This document shows positions 1 to 13,231 of a DNA stretch of 64,000 nt, piece after piece; the stretch's first letter is position 1, and each line of letters starts with the position of its first letter. This DNA comes from Geosiphon pyriformis (taxonomy: Eukaryota > Glomeromycota > Glomeromycetes > Archaeosporales > Geosiphonaceae): positions 1 to 64,000 of the forward strand of contig JAAOMT010000009.1 in the NCBI GenBank assembly GCA_016748015.1, in the 5' to 3' direction. The notes below the pieces were generated by a model. It was not told the origin of the DNA. It searched no databases and saw only the letters and a list, made by a program, of their open reading frames with translations. The position numbers were made by a program, and so were the translations under genes.

Positions 1-579
1 AATATACTTTATGAGACTATACTGTTCCCTATTCATCTCTTTATTCAAGTTTTTTAAATGGTTCAACACACTCATAACGTTTAAAAAATGATTCAAAGCT
101 TTCAAAATATTTTTATGAATTACAACAAAATTTTTTTTTTACAAATGATTAAAATCCAAATTTTCTTAACAAAATGATTGAAAAAATTAGCGAGGATTAG
201 GGTTTTATTTAACTCAAATAACATTCACTCCTAGGTTGAGCGATGTCTAAACAAAATTCTTCAATTAATTAATTTATCAATAAAAAACTGGCGAAACGCA
301 ATCTTAAATTGGAAAAACGCGAAGAACTGACTGTCATGTTTTCAATGGCAAAATATACTAAAGTTTTTCTCAAGGTTGCCTTTTATGTTGCTCATTTTAC
401 ATGGTATTAAGTATAGTAGTATAGTCATGTCGAAATTTCACAAAGAACCATTCCGATCAACTGATCGACATAAAAGATACCCTAGATTTTTCTCAATTAG
501 AACATCATAATTCTCACGCACTAAAAAGATAAAAAAGAACCTTTTAACCAATTAAGATTTCTTTCCTCCCTTAAAAAAT
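1..579. other. intergenic, upstream of paraoxonase-like gene
   Basis: AT-rich sequence without a supportable reading frame. It presumably holds the promoter and 5' leader of the gene that starts at 580, but I see no distinctive regulatory element. Confidence 0.5.
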
Positions 580-2059
580 ATGGTATCCTTAAGTGTAAAA
601 ATCCTCACATTTATCGTCATACTCATTTCTTTATTTTTTCCCTTTTTGCGAGAGACTGCTCAGCTAATAGGAATATTTAGAACAATTCCAGCTTATGATG
701 GTCATAAAAATTGTGAAGTAATTTCAGGTAAACCCATGTTATCACAAATTCAAATCGGAGTGATGATTAATTCAATGCGAGGAAACTTGAATTTTCAGGA
801 ACAGAAGCTTGTGAAGATATCGTCATTCATCATCCGAGTGGATATGCTTTCATGGCTTGCTCCTCTCACCTCGAACGAACAGCCCAATATTGGCCTCCTC
901 TTGGTTTATATAATAAAATGAATTTTCAGCCTCGTAATCAAGTTTGGTCATACAATATTGAAGTGAGGAATTTGAAAATATTGTCACTCATTGAATTCAA
1001 CTTTTATATTCAGTTTAAGATTTACCTCATTTTTTAGACGAGTGAACTTTCTCCTTTGACCCTGAAAAATTTTCCTGAAACTACGGATTTCAGTCTTCAT
1101 GGATTAGGCATTTATGAAGAAACAGCCGACCCTACCAAACTATATCTATTTTTAGTGAACCATCGACGTTCAGGGAGCGTTATAGAGGTATTTGAGCACA
1201 CGATCGGGACAAAGGAGTTAAGCCATCGCGAAACTGTTTCCCATGAGCTCATCGTCACCCCTAATGACGTTGTGCCTGTCTCATCGAATGAATTCTATGT
1301 GACTAACGATCTTGGTTATAAAGAACCTGGAATCATGCGAGAGTTTGAGAGTAAGTTTTAAATTAGTAACTGAGACAGAGGTGTGAACCTAAATTTTTAT
1401 TCAAACATGGCCCTTCCGTTTTTATCATATATAGTTTACACCAGAAGACCATGGGGAAACGTCGTTTTTCATTCTTCGATTACAAACACAACAGCTATCG
1501 TTGCCGGAAACATAGCATATGCAAACGGAATCGCATCGAATTGGGATCACACCAGGCTATACGTTGCCTCCGGTATAAACGGGAAGATCATTATTTTCGA
1601 ACGACGATCAGATAATCGTTTAATTGAAATTGAAAATGTCAACTGTGGAATTGTTATTGATAATATTTCTGTCGATGAAGAGACTGGTGAAATATACGCC
1701 GCAGGTAATGTTCTTGAAAAAATAATCAAAAAATTTCTGTTTTGGGATTTATCCATTTTCAGCATATAAAACTTTAAACTAACATCAAAATAAACTTAAT
1801 AGGAATACCCAAGCCGCTTATGATAGCTAAATACTTTAAAGACACTACTCGCAAAGCACCAAAACCTCCGGTCCAGATTCTTAAGGTATCAAATAACACA
1901 GCTGAAGACAAATATTTAGGCAAAAAGTATACGATTTCAACAGTATTAGAAGATTCTGGTCATTTCGCTGGAATTTCTATTGCAGCAGTGGACAAGAAAC
2001 GAAATACTTTGTTTCTTGGGTCAATCCTGGGCGAAAATTGGAAATGCAAACTTCCGTAA
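580..2059 (+). CDS. paraoxonase/arylesterase (PON) family protein
   Basis: Five exons, join(580..727,799..962,1038..1350,1435..1704,1803..2059), 383 aa, with all phases closing. The N-terminus is a hydrophobic segment (residues 1-22), as in the retained signal anchor of animal PONs. Family landmarks appear in order: GTEACEDI and PSGYAF (first calcium-binding acidic pair), SLHGLGIY (the His of the active-site region), VTPNDVVPV (Asn-Asp calcium ligands), IAYANGIASN, and CGIVIDNISVDEETGEIYAAG (second Asp-Asn pair). The protein ends in GSILGENWKCKLP, like the PON C-terminus. PONs are calcium-dependent six-bladed beta-propeller lactonases/arylesterases, so a membrane-associated or secreted lactonase is inferred. 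All the calcium-ligand positions and the His are retained, so it is probably functional. The introns are 71, 75, 84 and 98 bp. Fungal members of the family exist, but the substrate here is unknown. Confidence 0.88.
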
Positions 2060-5000
2060 AAATGGTTGTGAAAATATCTTCCTCTGAAGAAATTGCAAAG
2101 GTTTATGAGTAAAATAAAATTCATAACCAATATTCGAGTGACGAGGAGATATCAAAAATTCACGCTGGAAAAACTTGTCAAAAATGAATCAGAAATTGTC
2201 CCTAAACCAAATATAAAACAACTCTTTACCATGGAAAATAAAAAGCCTTCGGACCATGATCTAAAACAAGCCGTTAAATTCTTGTTCATCTGATTCTTGA
2301 TTTTTTATTTATCTCGTATTTCAACTTCCGACCTGATTACTTCTCTGTTAAAATCTCCAAATGAATATAGGCTAAAGTTTTCTGCATGGATTTTTACGTT
2401 TTTTAATTTGATCGATGTTGGATTAACTCAAGTAAATTTTAGAAACAAGATATTTGAGATTACTTTTTGATGGATTGAATCGATCCACCAATCAATGCCC
2501 AGAGAAAAATTTCCAGGGTACCTTTTAAGTCCTCATTAATCTCAAGTTCCCATCCATTACATCTAAACCCTTTATTTCTGCCACAATGTTTAACTTTTTT
2601 AAACTTTGCATGTGTCCTATCAATATCGTGTTATTTAATTTTGGCAATTATTTTTTTTTGGTAATAAATTGTCAAATTTCAATGTTTTTTAATGCATTTG
2701 AAGTAATATAATTAAACATTTCATATGGTATCTTTTTTACTAAAGCCCATTTGAATTTTTTGCATTTTTCTCTTACATTATAAATGAAAAAATTTTTGCT
2801 TTTTTTCATTGTTATTTTGTTTGTTGCAACCAAAAAACTTGATTTTTCATTAATTTTGATAATGTACTATTTTTATTGTATATGTTATTCTTGTGTAATT
2901 TTTATATAGTTATTATTAATTTTTGCATTTCTTAAAATGATTTTTTAAAACTGGCTAATGTATTGCCTAAATCTTTTTGTTTGCACTTGTTATTAGCCTA
3001 AAAAAAAAATTAAAAATATTTCCAGCTTATTTTATTTTTTGGTTTATTTTGAATTATAATATTTAAAATTCTAAATTTACTAATATTAATTAAAAATTAA
3101 TCTACATTATTCTTTAATTTTGAGTTTTGAGATTATTTAACCTTAAAATTTTATAATAATATTCAAAAAAAAAAGAAATAATTTTTTCTGTTTATAAAAA
3201 AATAGTTTAAATATTATATGTTATATTAATACATATAAATACCCAAAGTAAATATGAATTATGTATTGTTTATAAGTAACTGCAACAAAAAATTTTATAA
3301 TATTACTTGTTATATAAAACTATTAAAATTTTAAAAATTCAAATATACTATATATATTTAATCATAATACTTATTACATATTTTTAATTATAAATTAAAC
3401 TTTATTTTTTAGTTTTTATTATTAATAAGCAAAAAAATAAATACTATAAAACAGTAGAACTCTTTTTTTCTCTTATTTTTATAACCATACCTAAAGCAAA
3501 GAGTAAAAAAGTTTCAAACATTATTTTTTTTATAGTAACTAATAAAGTTTTAACAAAAAAGAGTCTTTTTATTATTGAAGCAGCTAAGTAAAACATTTTG
3601 GCAATGTTTTTTTTAAATAATAGTAGTAAAAAGTTATTTTTGGTAGCTTTTGGAATATTTTTCTTATCTTTGGCTAATAATTTTTTTTCAATTAAGATTT
3701 TTTCTAAAAAACACACATAAATTAGTTTTAGTGTTGTTTCTATTCTTTTTAAAAGCCCAAAATATTCCAGTTAACAAGCTGGTCTTTTTTATGATTACTA
3801 TTAACATCACTATTATCTTCTTACAAATGGCTAAGAAAACCAAAAATTTAAAAAAACAACAGCAATTACTTATGATTGCTAATGTTATATTAAATTTTTT
3901 TGTAATTCTAAATAAAATTTTGGATAAAATTTTTCTAGTAACAACCAATCTTTTTCTTAATATGAGCAATAATAACAATAACATATTTTTTAAAATAAAT
4001 CTAGAATAATTATTGACTGTATTATTAAATATAGTATCTTTTAACAGATTATTACCAGTTCTAAAAACAAAACAACTTATTAAGTCATTTAATCTTAAAA
4101 ATTAAACTAATTAAATAAAAACTGAATTAATTTCTGCTTTTTGTTTTTTGGTATTGTTTTTAATAATGTCTGAAAAACAATTTTTAGTCATCAAAAATTT
4201 TCTAAATAAGTGGTCTTTACTTTGGTATTTAATACTATTTTTAAGCTTAAATTGGTCTTGGTAAATTCATTGTTTTATTTGTTGCCTAATTTTGTTAGAC
4301 TTAAGTAAGTTTTCAAAAACAATGTTAAGTTATTTTGTATAAATTTTGTTTTTGAGAATTTTTTGGTTGCTATTGTTAATGTTTTTATTGTTAATGTTTT
4401 TATTAATGGTTTTTTTTGGACTATATTTAAGATTGCAAAATTTTCTGTAATAACTTTTAGTCTTTTTTTATTATTTTTGGTATATTTTATAATGTTTTTT
4501 TTTTTAATTTATTTTTTAATAACATAAAAAATGCTTTTAGTATTTTTGGTATTATTATTACTATTAAATTAAAGTTTGCTAATTTGTGAAAATATATCAT
4601 TATTAATTTTAAAAACTTTTTTTCTGTTGCTGTTTTTAGTAATTAATTTTTTCTTCTTAATTAAAAAAAGATTATTTTCTTAAAAGATTTTTTTTACAGC
4701 TATACTGTCTTTGAAATTAGTAATAGGATTTTTTAGGTTAGTGACTGTACTTGTTTTATTTTTTATTTTTCAGATTTGTATTATTGTCAAAGTTTTATTG
4801 TTGTTATTTTTGAGTTTAAAAAAATATTGAAGCTTATTATGACAAAAACTAATACTTTGTGCAAATATTGTATTTGGTAAGAAAATTTTGAGTACTACTA
4901 TTACTATAAGTATCAAAATCTGAATTATATATTTGCTAACTATAAAATAATATTTTTTTTGTTTTCTAAATTGTTTTCTAAATTAGTGGTTGGTTTTAAG

Positions 5001-8000
5001 TTTTTTGTGTTATTTTTTATTAATAATAAGTTTTATATTATGACTTTTGTTCTTTTAGCTTTTTTATTTGCTGTTCTTTTAATTGTTTTTGTTTCTAATT
5101 TTGTTGTTAAATCTAGATTGAATTTTTTAAAAACTTAAATCTTAAGCTTGGCTGTTCTAGTAAAATTTATTATTAAGTTTATTAGTTTTTTAATCACTTT
5201 GATTATCAATTTTTTGAATAATAATACTGCTAAGATTTTTTAAATTAAAAAAAATTTGCTTTTTATAAAGTGTATTGCTAACAATTTTTCCAATTTTTTG
5301 GTCAATATTTTTAAGAATAGTTAATCTTAGATTTAAAGTTGATTTTAATGATATAAATTATAATAAAATACTAACTGTTAAACTTTTTTTTTTGAATATA
5401 AACACTATCAAACATATTATAGTTTTATAATATATTTTATATTCTAATAAAAAAAATAATATTAAGTCTATCAGATTATTTTCAATAAATTTATCTTTAA
5501 TTTTAAGAACTTAAATGATATTATTAAAAGATTAATATACTGAATTTATTTTTGGCTTTTTTTGTTTTAATATAGTATTGTTTTAATTGACTTAAATAAT
5601 TAATTACATGTAGAAAGTACATAATTTATATTTAATTTAGATTATTTAATTTAATATATTGTATTAATTTGTGTTTAGATCTCATTTATTAAACATAATA
5701 AAAATAATAAGCAGATTAAATTATGTTATTAATAGATTATATAACTTAATAAAAAGCTTATAATTAATATTTTTTTTTATGTTTTCAAACCAGTTAATAT
5801 TATTCAAAACAATAAAATAAAACATGAATGTTAATAAATTTTACCAAAAATTCCAAAATTTATTTAAAATTTTCAATTTTTAATTATAGTTATATTATTA
5901 TACTTAGTAAATTTAATTGCAAAATACTTTTTCTTATGCAATTTTTTTTATTAAATAACTAATAAACAATTATATATAATTTTTATTAAATAAATATAAA
6001 TATTTACAGTTATGTAATTGTTAATGTATTATATTTTTAATATTTTAATCTATTTTGTAAAAATTATAAATAAATATTTAATTTAAACAACAAATATTTT
6101 GATATTTGAATTACACAAAAAAATTTGTTAATTTAATTATTTAATATTGTTTAAAATAATTGTGTTATTAATATTAAAAAATTAAAAAAGTTTTTTTTGT
6201 AACTAAATTTATTTTTGTTTTAATTTTTTTTAAATTTAATATTTTTATTACATTTTTTAAAATAAATAGCTATATTATTTAATATATTAAATATACTTAA
6301 ATTTTTAATTAAACTATTTATAAAAACATAATAATATTGGTATTAATATCTGCTTGGCATTATTTTGTAATTAAAATTTCTTTATTTAAATTTGTAAAAA
6401 TATTTAATATAAATTTATCTAAATCAAAAATTATTAAATTTGTTAATTTGATGCTTAAAAAAATTACTATTTTTTTGTATTATAATTGTATTACATTTTT
6501 AAAATTTGATTTTTTTGATTTTTTAAAATTATTTTGTTTAATAATTAATTTGTGTATAAAACACTTATTTTTAAAAAAAATTGTAAACAAATTTTCAATT
6601 AATTTTTAAATTATACTTTAAAAAAATGATTATTATATCTAATAAAAATTTTTAATAAATTTGGTTTCAGCAAAATAATTATTAATTTATAAATTTATAA
6701 ATTTATAAATTTGTGTAAAATATTTTTAATCAAGCGGTTTAAATGTTTCAGATGCAATATATTATACAATATACTTAAGTTAAATTTCGTTTAAAATACT
6801 TGAATTTATATAAAACTAAATAATACAATATTATTAAAATTTTTTTTTTTTAAAAAGTTTATCTTATTTTTAATCAGGCTTTGTATAAATATGTTCTATT
6901 TTTTAAGAATTTTGTTAAGAACAAAACAGATTTAAGTGTAATACTGAATAATAAGTATAAAACAGCCAATATAAAATACAATATTTATTTATTTATTAAA
7001 AATTTGATTTTCAATATACTTTTTTTATAAATATTTGACCTTTTTTTTTATTTAATTAACATTTGAAATGTTCAAAATTTTTGTAAAAACTATTATTCTA
7101 AAGTATTATGTTTTGTATATCTTGCAACCAAAATAAACTTTTTATTAATTTTAAATTTTATAATTAGAACAATAACTGTTTTGTTATTATTAATAGAAAT
7201 ATTATTAATATCAAAAAATTTCTTAAAATAATTTGCATAATAACATAATTTTATAACACTCAAATGATATTATTCACAAATATGTTTATAACAAAATACA
7301 TTATTATAATAGATTTGTCTTTAATTTTATCCAAAGTTTTTATAAATTTAGTATTTAGTCTGTAATCGTATATTTATTCATATTTTTTTACTTTAAATAA
7401 CAAAAAATCACTAAAAACACTTAATTTTAATCTAAAATATTACACAACTTGTAACTATTAATATAGCAAAAATTTATTCAAAGCAAATTAAATTTTTATT
7501 GTGTAATTTTTTAAAAAACTTGATAAAATCTTTGTATTTTTTGATTTGGTTTAAGCTTTTTTGAAGTAAAATTATCTAAAAAATTTATACATTTGTGCAG
7601 TTATAAAACACTAATAACAATTTTTAAATTTTTTCAATAAATCTTAATTACCAAACCTATTACATAGATTAGTGCTTTGTTGAACACTGCAAAAAAATTT
7701 TCTTAAGCATGTTATACTTTTTACAAACTGTAAAAAATTCTGTTAGTCAAAATTCTATTCAAAAATTTTTTAACTGTTTTAATAAACACAATTAATCTGA
7801 TATTGTTCAAAATTTCATTCTAGTTATAAGATTTAGAAATTATTGAAACACAGAATATTTTTAAAAACTGGGCTGCAAAAATCTGACTAAAAATGTCTTT
7901 TAATGTTTTCGGAAAACTTTTTACAACTATTTACGATAGTTTTGTTTATAATATTAACAAAATTATTAACATCTACATAATACAAAAATCTGTACTAATT

Positions 8001-8800
8001 TAGCCAAAAAATTGAATTGACAAAATTGTTTCTTCTTTTTTGAGTTTATAAATTTATAATTTTTGCTTATTTATTTTTTCTTAAAAATAAGTTTAACAAT
8101 TTGCAATATTAATTTTTTGATTACATTTTAAATCAGATTCTAAGTATTAATGTTTTTCAATAATTTATCAGCATTCAAAACATTTAAATTTGTTAAATTA
8201 TTTGTATTTTTTCAAAAGATTACAATCCAAAAAGTGTTTTATTTCAGCATTTACAATTAGACCCAAATAATTGACCATTGAATTTTTTGATAACAACTTA
8301 ATGTTTGAATCTGTAATTTATTTTAATATAATTCTTTTAACAAAGTCTTATCAAATTTATTTGTTATATTACATAAATTTTTGTATTTTTTGTAGTATCT
8401 TATAATATTGTTCTGTTTTGTAGAATTGTATATACTCTTAATATTGTATATAACAATTTTTCATATTTAAATGTTCATAAAATAAGAGCCGCATTTTTCC
8501 TAATTAAATTTTGCCAGTTTGAATATTATTGTATATAATCTACATATCAATTTTAATCATAATAATAATTAATTACAAGTGAAAAACTAAATAATTGAAT
8601 AAAATATAATTTGCGGAATAAATATTAAAAAACTGTGTTTATAAGTAAAATTAGTTGTAATCATTAATATTACATTATCAAAAATTACAATAATTATCAA
8701 AGTCTTTAAAAAACATTAACAGCATTAAAAAATCTGGCAATAATAATAATATCTTGAAATATCTCTTATCCATTTGTTAAATTGTTATTCAAAAAACCAT
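2060..8800. other. extreme AT-rich, CpG-free gene desert
   Basis: No supportable gene. The sequence is built from poly-A/T words such as TTTTTAATAATTTT. I find no CG dinucleotide from about 2,630 to about 6,733, and only isolated ones up to 8,800. Between about 4,140 and 5,300 the plus strand is strongly T-rich (with G) and A-poor, so the strands are compositionally asymmetric. The open frames here, for example 3650-4009 and 6337-6609, consist almost only of F, L, I, K and N and are composition artefacts. It may be old, heavily deaminated repeat DNA, but no element can be recognised. Confidence 0.7.
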
Positions 8801-10312
8801 AAACATTGTAAAAAATAAATTCAATAAAGTCGAAGACAACTTATAAAACTTATTTCTGTAAACAGCCATACTCTTTTTAACCAGTTTGAAATTTGATTGT
8901 TCCAATAAGAAATGCAATCTAGATCTCTTTGAATTAACGCCAAAGCTGAGAATTGCAAAAAAAATACTGTTTCTACCATCAAGATCTTTTCTTTTGAAGT
9001 AAAATCTCTTATGTAAACCAAAAATTCATATTGTAATGCCAAGAAAAAGATGGTATTGGTAGATTTATTAATACTGTAGTTTTTCTAAGCATGAATTTAA
9101 CATCATAAGCTCTTTATTCTGAAAAAATTCTAAAAGCATGTATTTTGTCCTTTATATTCTCTTGTTAGCTGAGATATCAAGAATTTGGATACTTTAAATG
9201 TAGAAGCCAACATGCAGAAATTATAACACGAAACTCGAATATACATTAAAAGATACTTATATGTTTTGCAGTTATAAAAAGGCTGAAATACCTGTAAAAA
9301 ATGCTCCAAAATAATACAACAACTGTTAAAACGCTTTGAAATCAGAAAAGACACATTAATATATTTAGTAGTTGTGATATGTGTAAAGTTTCAAAAAGTG
9401 AAATGGGAGTTTTAAGAATGAAACAGGTAAGGAGAAAAAAATTTCAGCTACGCTTTTGGGTGAGTTATTTTTTTTTTAATAATTTATTCAGAACGTTGTC
9501 TATTTTGATGTTTTTATTTAATAACATAAATTTTTCAATAACGAAAGTCTTTGAAATAAAAAGAGTATTTTTAAATAGAAGAGTTAAAATAAATAATTTT
9601 TTATAATTTATAAATTTCTTAAATTAAACAAAAGTTTAATTATATGCTTGAATTATTATCATTTAATCTATTGAAGTTTGAATAGTAAAACATAATAACT
9701 AATGATGAAAACTTTATGTCATTGTTTTTGCATAATAAGTTTTTTGGTAGAAAACATTAGATTCTATTTTTTAATAAAAATTAAACCAAATAAAATTTGC
9801 AAAAATGTAAAAAAAAAGATAGAGTTATAAAGGGAGCTTGGAATCCTGGAAAGCTTAATAACTAACAACCAATGTTGTAAAATAATGGGTCCCTGAATAA
9901 ATGGCATATAACACAATATCATTTTAGAAATCCACCATTTTCGCTATAAGTTTTATTGTCAGGAAATTAATACAATAAGTAACGACTTTGAAATATTTTG
10001 ATTCAAATCCCACCTTTAAGACATGGGTTTAGTATTATTATTATTATTATTGAGCACATAGACTAAAGAAATTGATAAGATTTTTTCGTTATTTTCTTAA
10101 ATTAAAAACTTAATATTCAAAAGCTAAAATTCTGAAAGTAAGAAATTGTTTCTAAAGATGAAAGGTCAACAAAATTTTGCGAAACTTAAATTAGAGTTAT
10201 TGTTTTTCCTTTTCCATTGTTATTTGCGAAGAGAAAATAAACAAAAGTAGATCATTTTGTGATATTTTTCAAGAAACGAGTCCCTATAAAAAAAACCTGA
10301 TGCCATTATTTA
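8801..10312. other. intergenic with possible decayed coding or transposon DNA
   Basis: GC rises modestly relative to the preceding desert, and frames of 60-75 codons appear on both strands (8821-9042, 9130-9354, 9379-9606). I cannot assign any to a family, and stops interrupt all longer readings. It may be the eroded 5' part of the Tc1 relic that follows, but that is a guess. Confidence 0.35.
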
Positions 10313-10911
10313 TTGATAGAGTTGTGGCTTATCTTACTGTTCACACAATCGCCAATAATCTACGATGCAGTAAAAATTAGTCTTTTATTTTGTATTTCAT
10401 GTCACAAACCTGCAATGACAAAAATACATCATCACTTGAACTCTGGGACACCAAAATTGGACATCAAGACAATGGAAAAATGTGCTTTTTTTTTAGATGA
10501 AAGCACTTTCACACAATTCCAATTGGGACTGCAAAGAAGTACCAGGTGTAGGGCTGTATGAAAGTTTTGTTACTTTCACTCTAAAGTATACTTTAAGTAG
10601 AATGTTTTAGGGATATCTTCTTGGTACACACTGTAACAATGCATAGGTCAGCTAAAGCTGAATTGCATGCTACTACAATTAAAAAGTTTGTCAATCCAAC
10701 TTTACAAAGTCATTTTTTCTATCTAAATGGTGTCTTTCAAGAAGATAATGCTGCTCCACATTGCTTTCAAAGCTTATCAAATTTGCACGCGAAAATGCAG
10801 AATTTAGGTTATGCACATCTCGAATCTCTCCACGACCATCAAGTTTCTCAAAGTTTAAACCTTATTCTTCCACACAACTACTATAAAAAATTAATTGAAA
10901 AATATGACTAA
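10313..10911 (+). mobile_element. Tc1/mariner transposase relic
   Basis: Two plus-strand fragments (10313-10561 and 10621-10911) resemble consecutive parts of a Tc1-type DDE transposase. The first contains FFLDESTFTQFQ, matching the family's SDESxF block with the second catalytic Asp. The second contains VFQEDNAAPH, matching the FQQDNAPCH block with the following catalytic Asp, then a frame-damaged version of the WPxQSPDLNPIE block (QVSQSLNLI). The stretch between them is deleted or shifted, and the N-terminal helix-turn-helix region is not readable. I did not find convincing terminal inverted repeats. It cannot encode an active enzyme. Confidence 0.65.
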
Positions 10912-13231
10912 TAAAATTTATGATCTCATTCTTTGTAATGATGGTGAAAGATGCTGACATTAAAATCCACAAATTACAAAAACAACTTTCATGCTTGTGA
11001 ATTATAATAGCAGAGGAGTTTTTAATCCGAAAATTTTTTTTTAAAAAAAATATTTCCAGTTTAATATCAAGTCACAAGTTAAAACCTGCAGTCAAACCAT
11101 ATGAAAGAACAAAAGAGGAAAAACCTATGACTAATTCGAAATGATTTTATTTTAAATGACAAAAGAAGTGATAAATAATGCAATCGAGTTTTAAAATGAA
11201 TAATGATAATTTCTACTAAGTATATATAAGGTTAGATTATTATATTCAAATGATGGGTGATTGCAAATTGAAATGGAAATTTGTAGATTCTCAATTTTCC
11301 TGCAAACCGGGCATTTTAATTTCTTTACATATTTCGGAATTGTATGGGAAACACATTTCGTTCTTTAAACAGATATTGGAACATGCATTAAACTACTATT
11401 TTTTCTGCTTTTCTTATTATCGCTTCTTTTGAGAGGATCGTTTTAATGTATTAAATATTCTTAAAATAAGAGATTAATTTATTTAAATTTGTTTATTGCC
11501 AAGTAAATTAATAGATTTAAATATATAATAAATTTTTACGCAAAATTTTTTTCAATTTCAATTTCAATATCAAATTGTAATTCTTTTTTGGGCAATTTCA
11601 AATTTCGAATATCATTATATCCAAACCTAATCGAAAAACCTAAAAAATTATCAAAGTAAATTTACGATTTTATTGACCCGAAATAATATATGGTAATTGA
11701 AATTTAAATACGTACAACACACTAAAATAATATGGAAAATTATTCCCATTTGGATAAGAAGGCATGACTTAGCATGTCACGAGCTATATCGAAAATTTTA
11801 ATTTCAGGAATTTCTTTGAATATTCTAGTAAGTTCTTTGACTATCAGGGGCAGAAAATTCTATCATGAATGAATTTTCTTTAAGCCCATTTTTAGAAAAC
11901 ATGAATTATTGCTTATTTAATTGCTTCAATAATTGAACAATTTTAAGATATATCGATCTTAGAAGCAAATTTTAAAAACAGTATTTCATATTTTTTTTTT
12001 ACGTCAGATTTTCGGTAAATTGAAATCTATTTTTGCAAATCAAAATTTTTAAACCGAATGACGATTTTCTTGACCTTACGGAAAAAAAAATTTACACAGA
12101 AATCAAAGAAAAATGAAATCTGAAATTATTCTCCTCGATAAAATGAAATATAGTTGGCTTTTGAATTTGTTTTTCAAACCTATTTTTAGAAAAACATTTT
12201 AAATAAATTTTTTTTTTGAAAAACATAATTTGTTTAGGAGAATTGATTACAAAGTTAATAAATCAATTAAAACAAAAAAAAATTTTTTTTTGCAAAATGA
12301 ATAATAGAAATTAAATTCCCTAAACGAGTTTTCCAAAATATTTTATGAAAGAATAATTAAAGTTTCTTGAAAGTTGATTCGCACGGAAAATAAATTTTAT
12401 ATATCAATTTTTTACATTAAAATGCAAAACAAAGTTTAATAAAAGATATAAAGTAAAAAAATTAAAAGGAGCTTTAAATATTATATGTTCATCGATCGAT
12501 TTGCTTAAAAAAAATTTAAAGTTTAATTCATTTATTTTTAGAAAGAAATTTTTTAATTGCCCTCCAAGAGAATAAAAACTATTATTTAGATTTTTGATCA
12601 AATCTTCGAATATTGAATCGAAAAAAGTTTTTCTAATAGTTTACTGCATGAAATTATCTTCAATCGGATATTTTTAGAATGAATTCTTTTTCAAATTTGT
12701 CCACTAAAATTAATTTCTGATTAGTTAAGGTTTTAATAAAGCTTATTTACTTATATAAAGCTAATGACTAATTTTATTTCCGGCGATCAAACTTAAAGAT
12801 CTTTACCGAGTTAGGCAACTCAAGTAGACAAATCTATTTTTGGCGAGTATTTTTGACAAAAATCTTTAGAAATGCAAACCTCTATTCATGTATCTTACCA
12901 CGAATGACAATCACGTTATTGAATAAAGCTTTTGCTCTTGAAAAAATTCAACCAATAAAAAATCACTGGACAAAGTTTGGATTTAGCTTTCAAGAACAAA
13001 ATTCTTATATCCGTAGACATGTGACGGATTTTGTGGTAACCCAACGGGAAGCAAAAAATATTTAAGGACGAGATTTTTATTCCTTCTTTTTTATGCTTAC
13101 TTTTTGCTTTGAATTTACGCAATAATTTGAAATAAATAAATATCTTTGAGTTCACAAAATTCTTCAATTCTCAGATAAATCATTATTTTCAAAATCTATT
13201 TTCCGAGTTCAAGGCAATTCTAATAGCATAA
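10912..13231. other. intergenic, no gene seen
   Basis: AT-rich with only short frames (11250-11432, 12404-12601, 12853-13065), none with recognisable motifs. The final few hundred bases are somewhat GC-richer and presumably hold the promoter of the HMG gene at 13232. Confidence 0.5.

Noticed and set aside
2093-2293. 66-codon frame just after the paraoxonase stop
   Set aside because: It lies in the 3' flank, has no motif, and the PON C-terminus is already complete at 2059.
3444-4009. Overlapping frames of 90-119 codons on both strands
   Set aside because: They consist of Phe, Leu, Ile, Lys and Asn dictated by AT-rich composition. There is no family motif and no splice context.
9990-10015. 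Possible tRNA B box (GATTCAAATCCCACC)
   Set aside because: The flanking bases do not form a T-stem or acceptor stem and there is no A box at the right distance.
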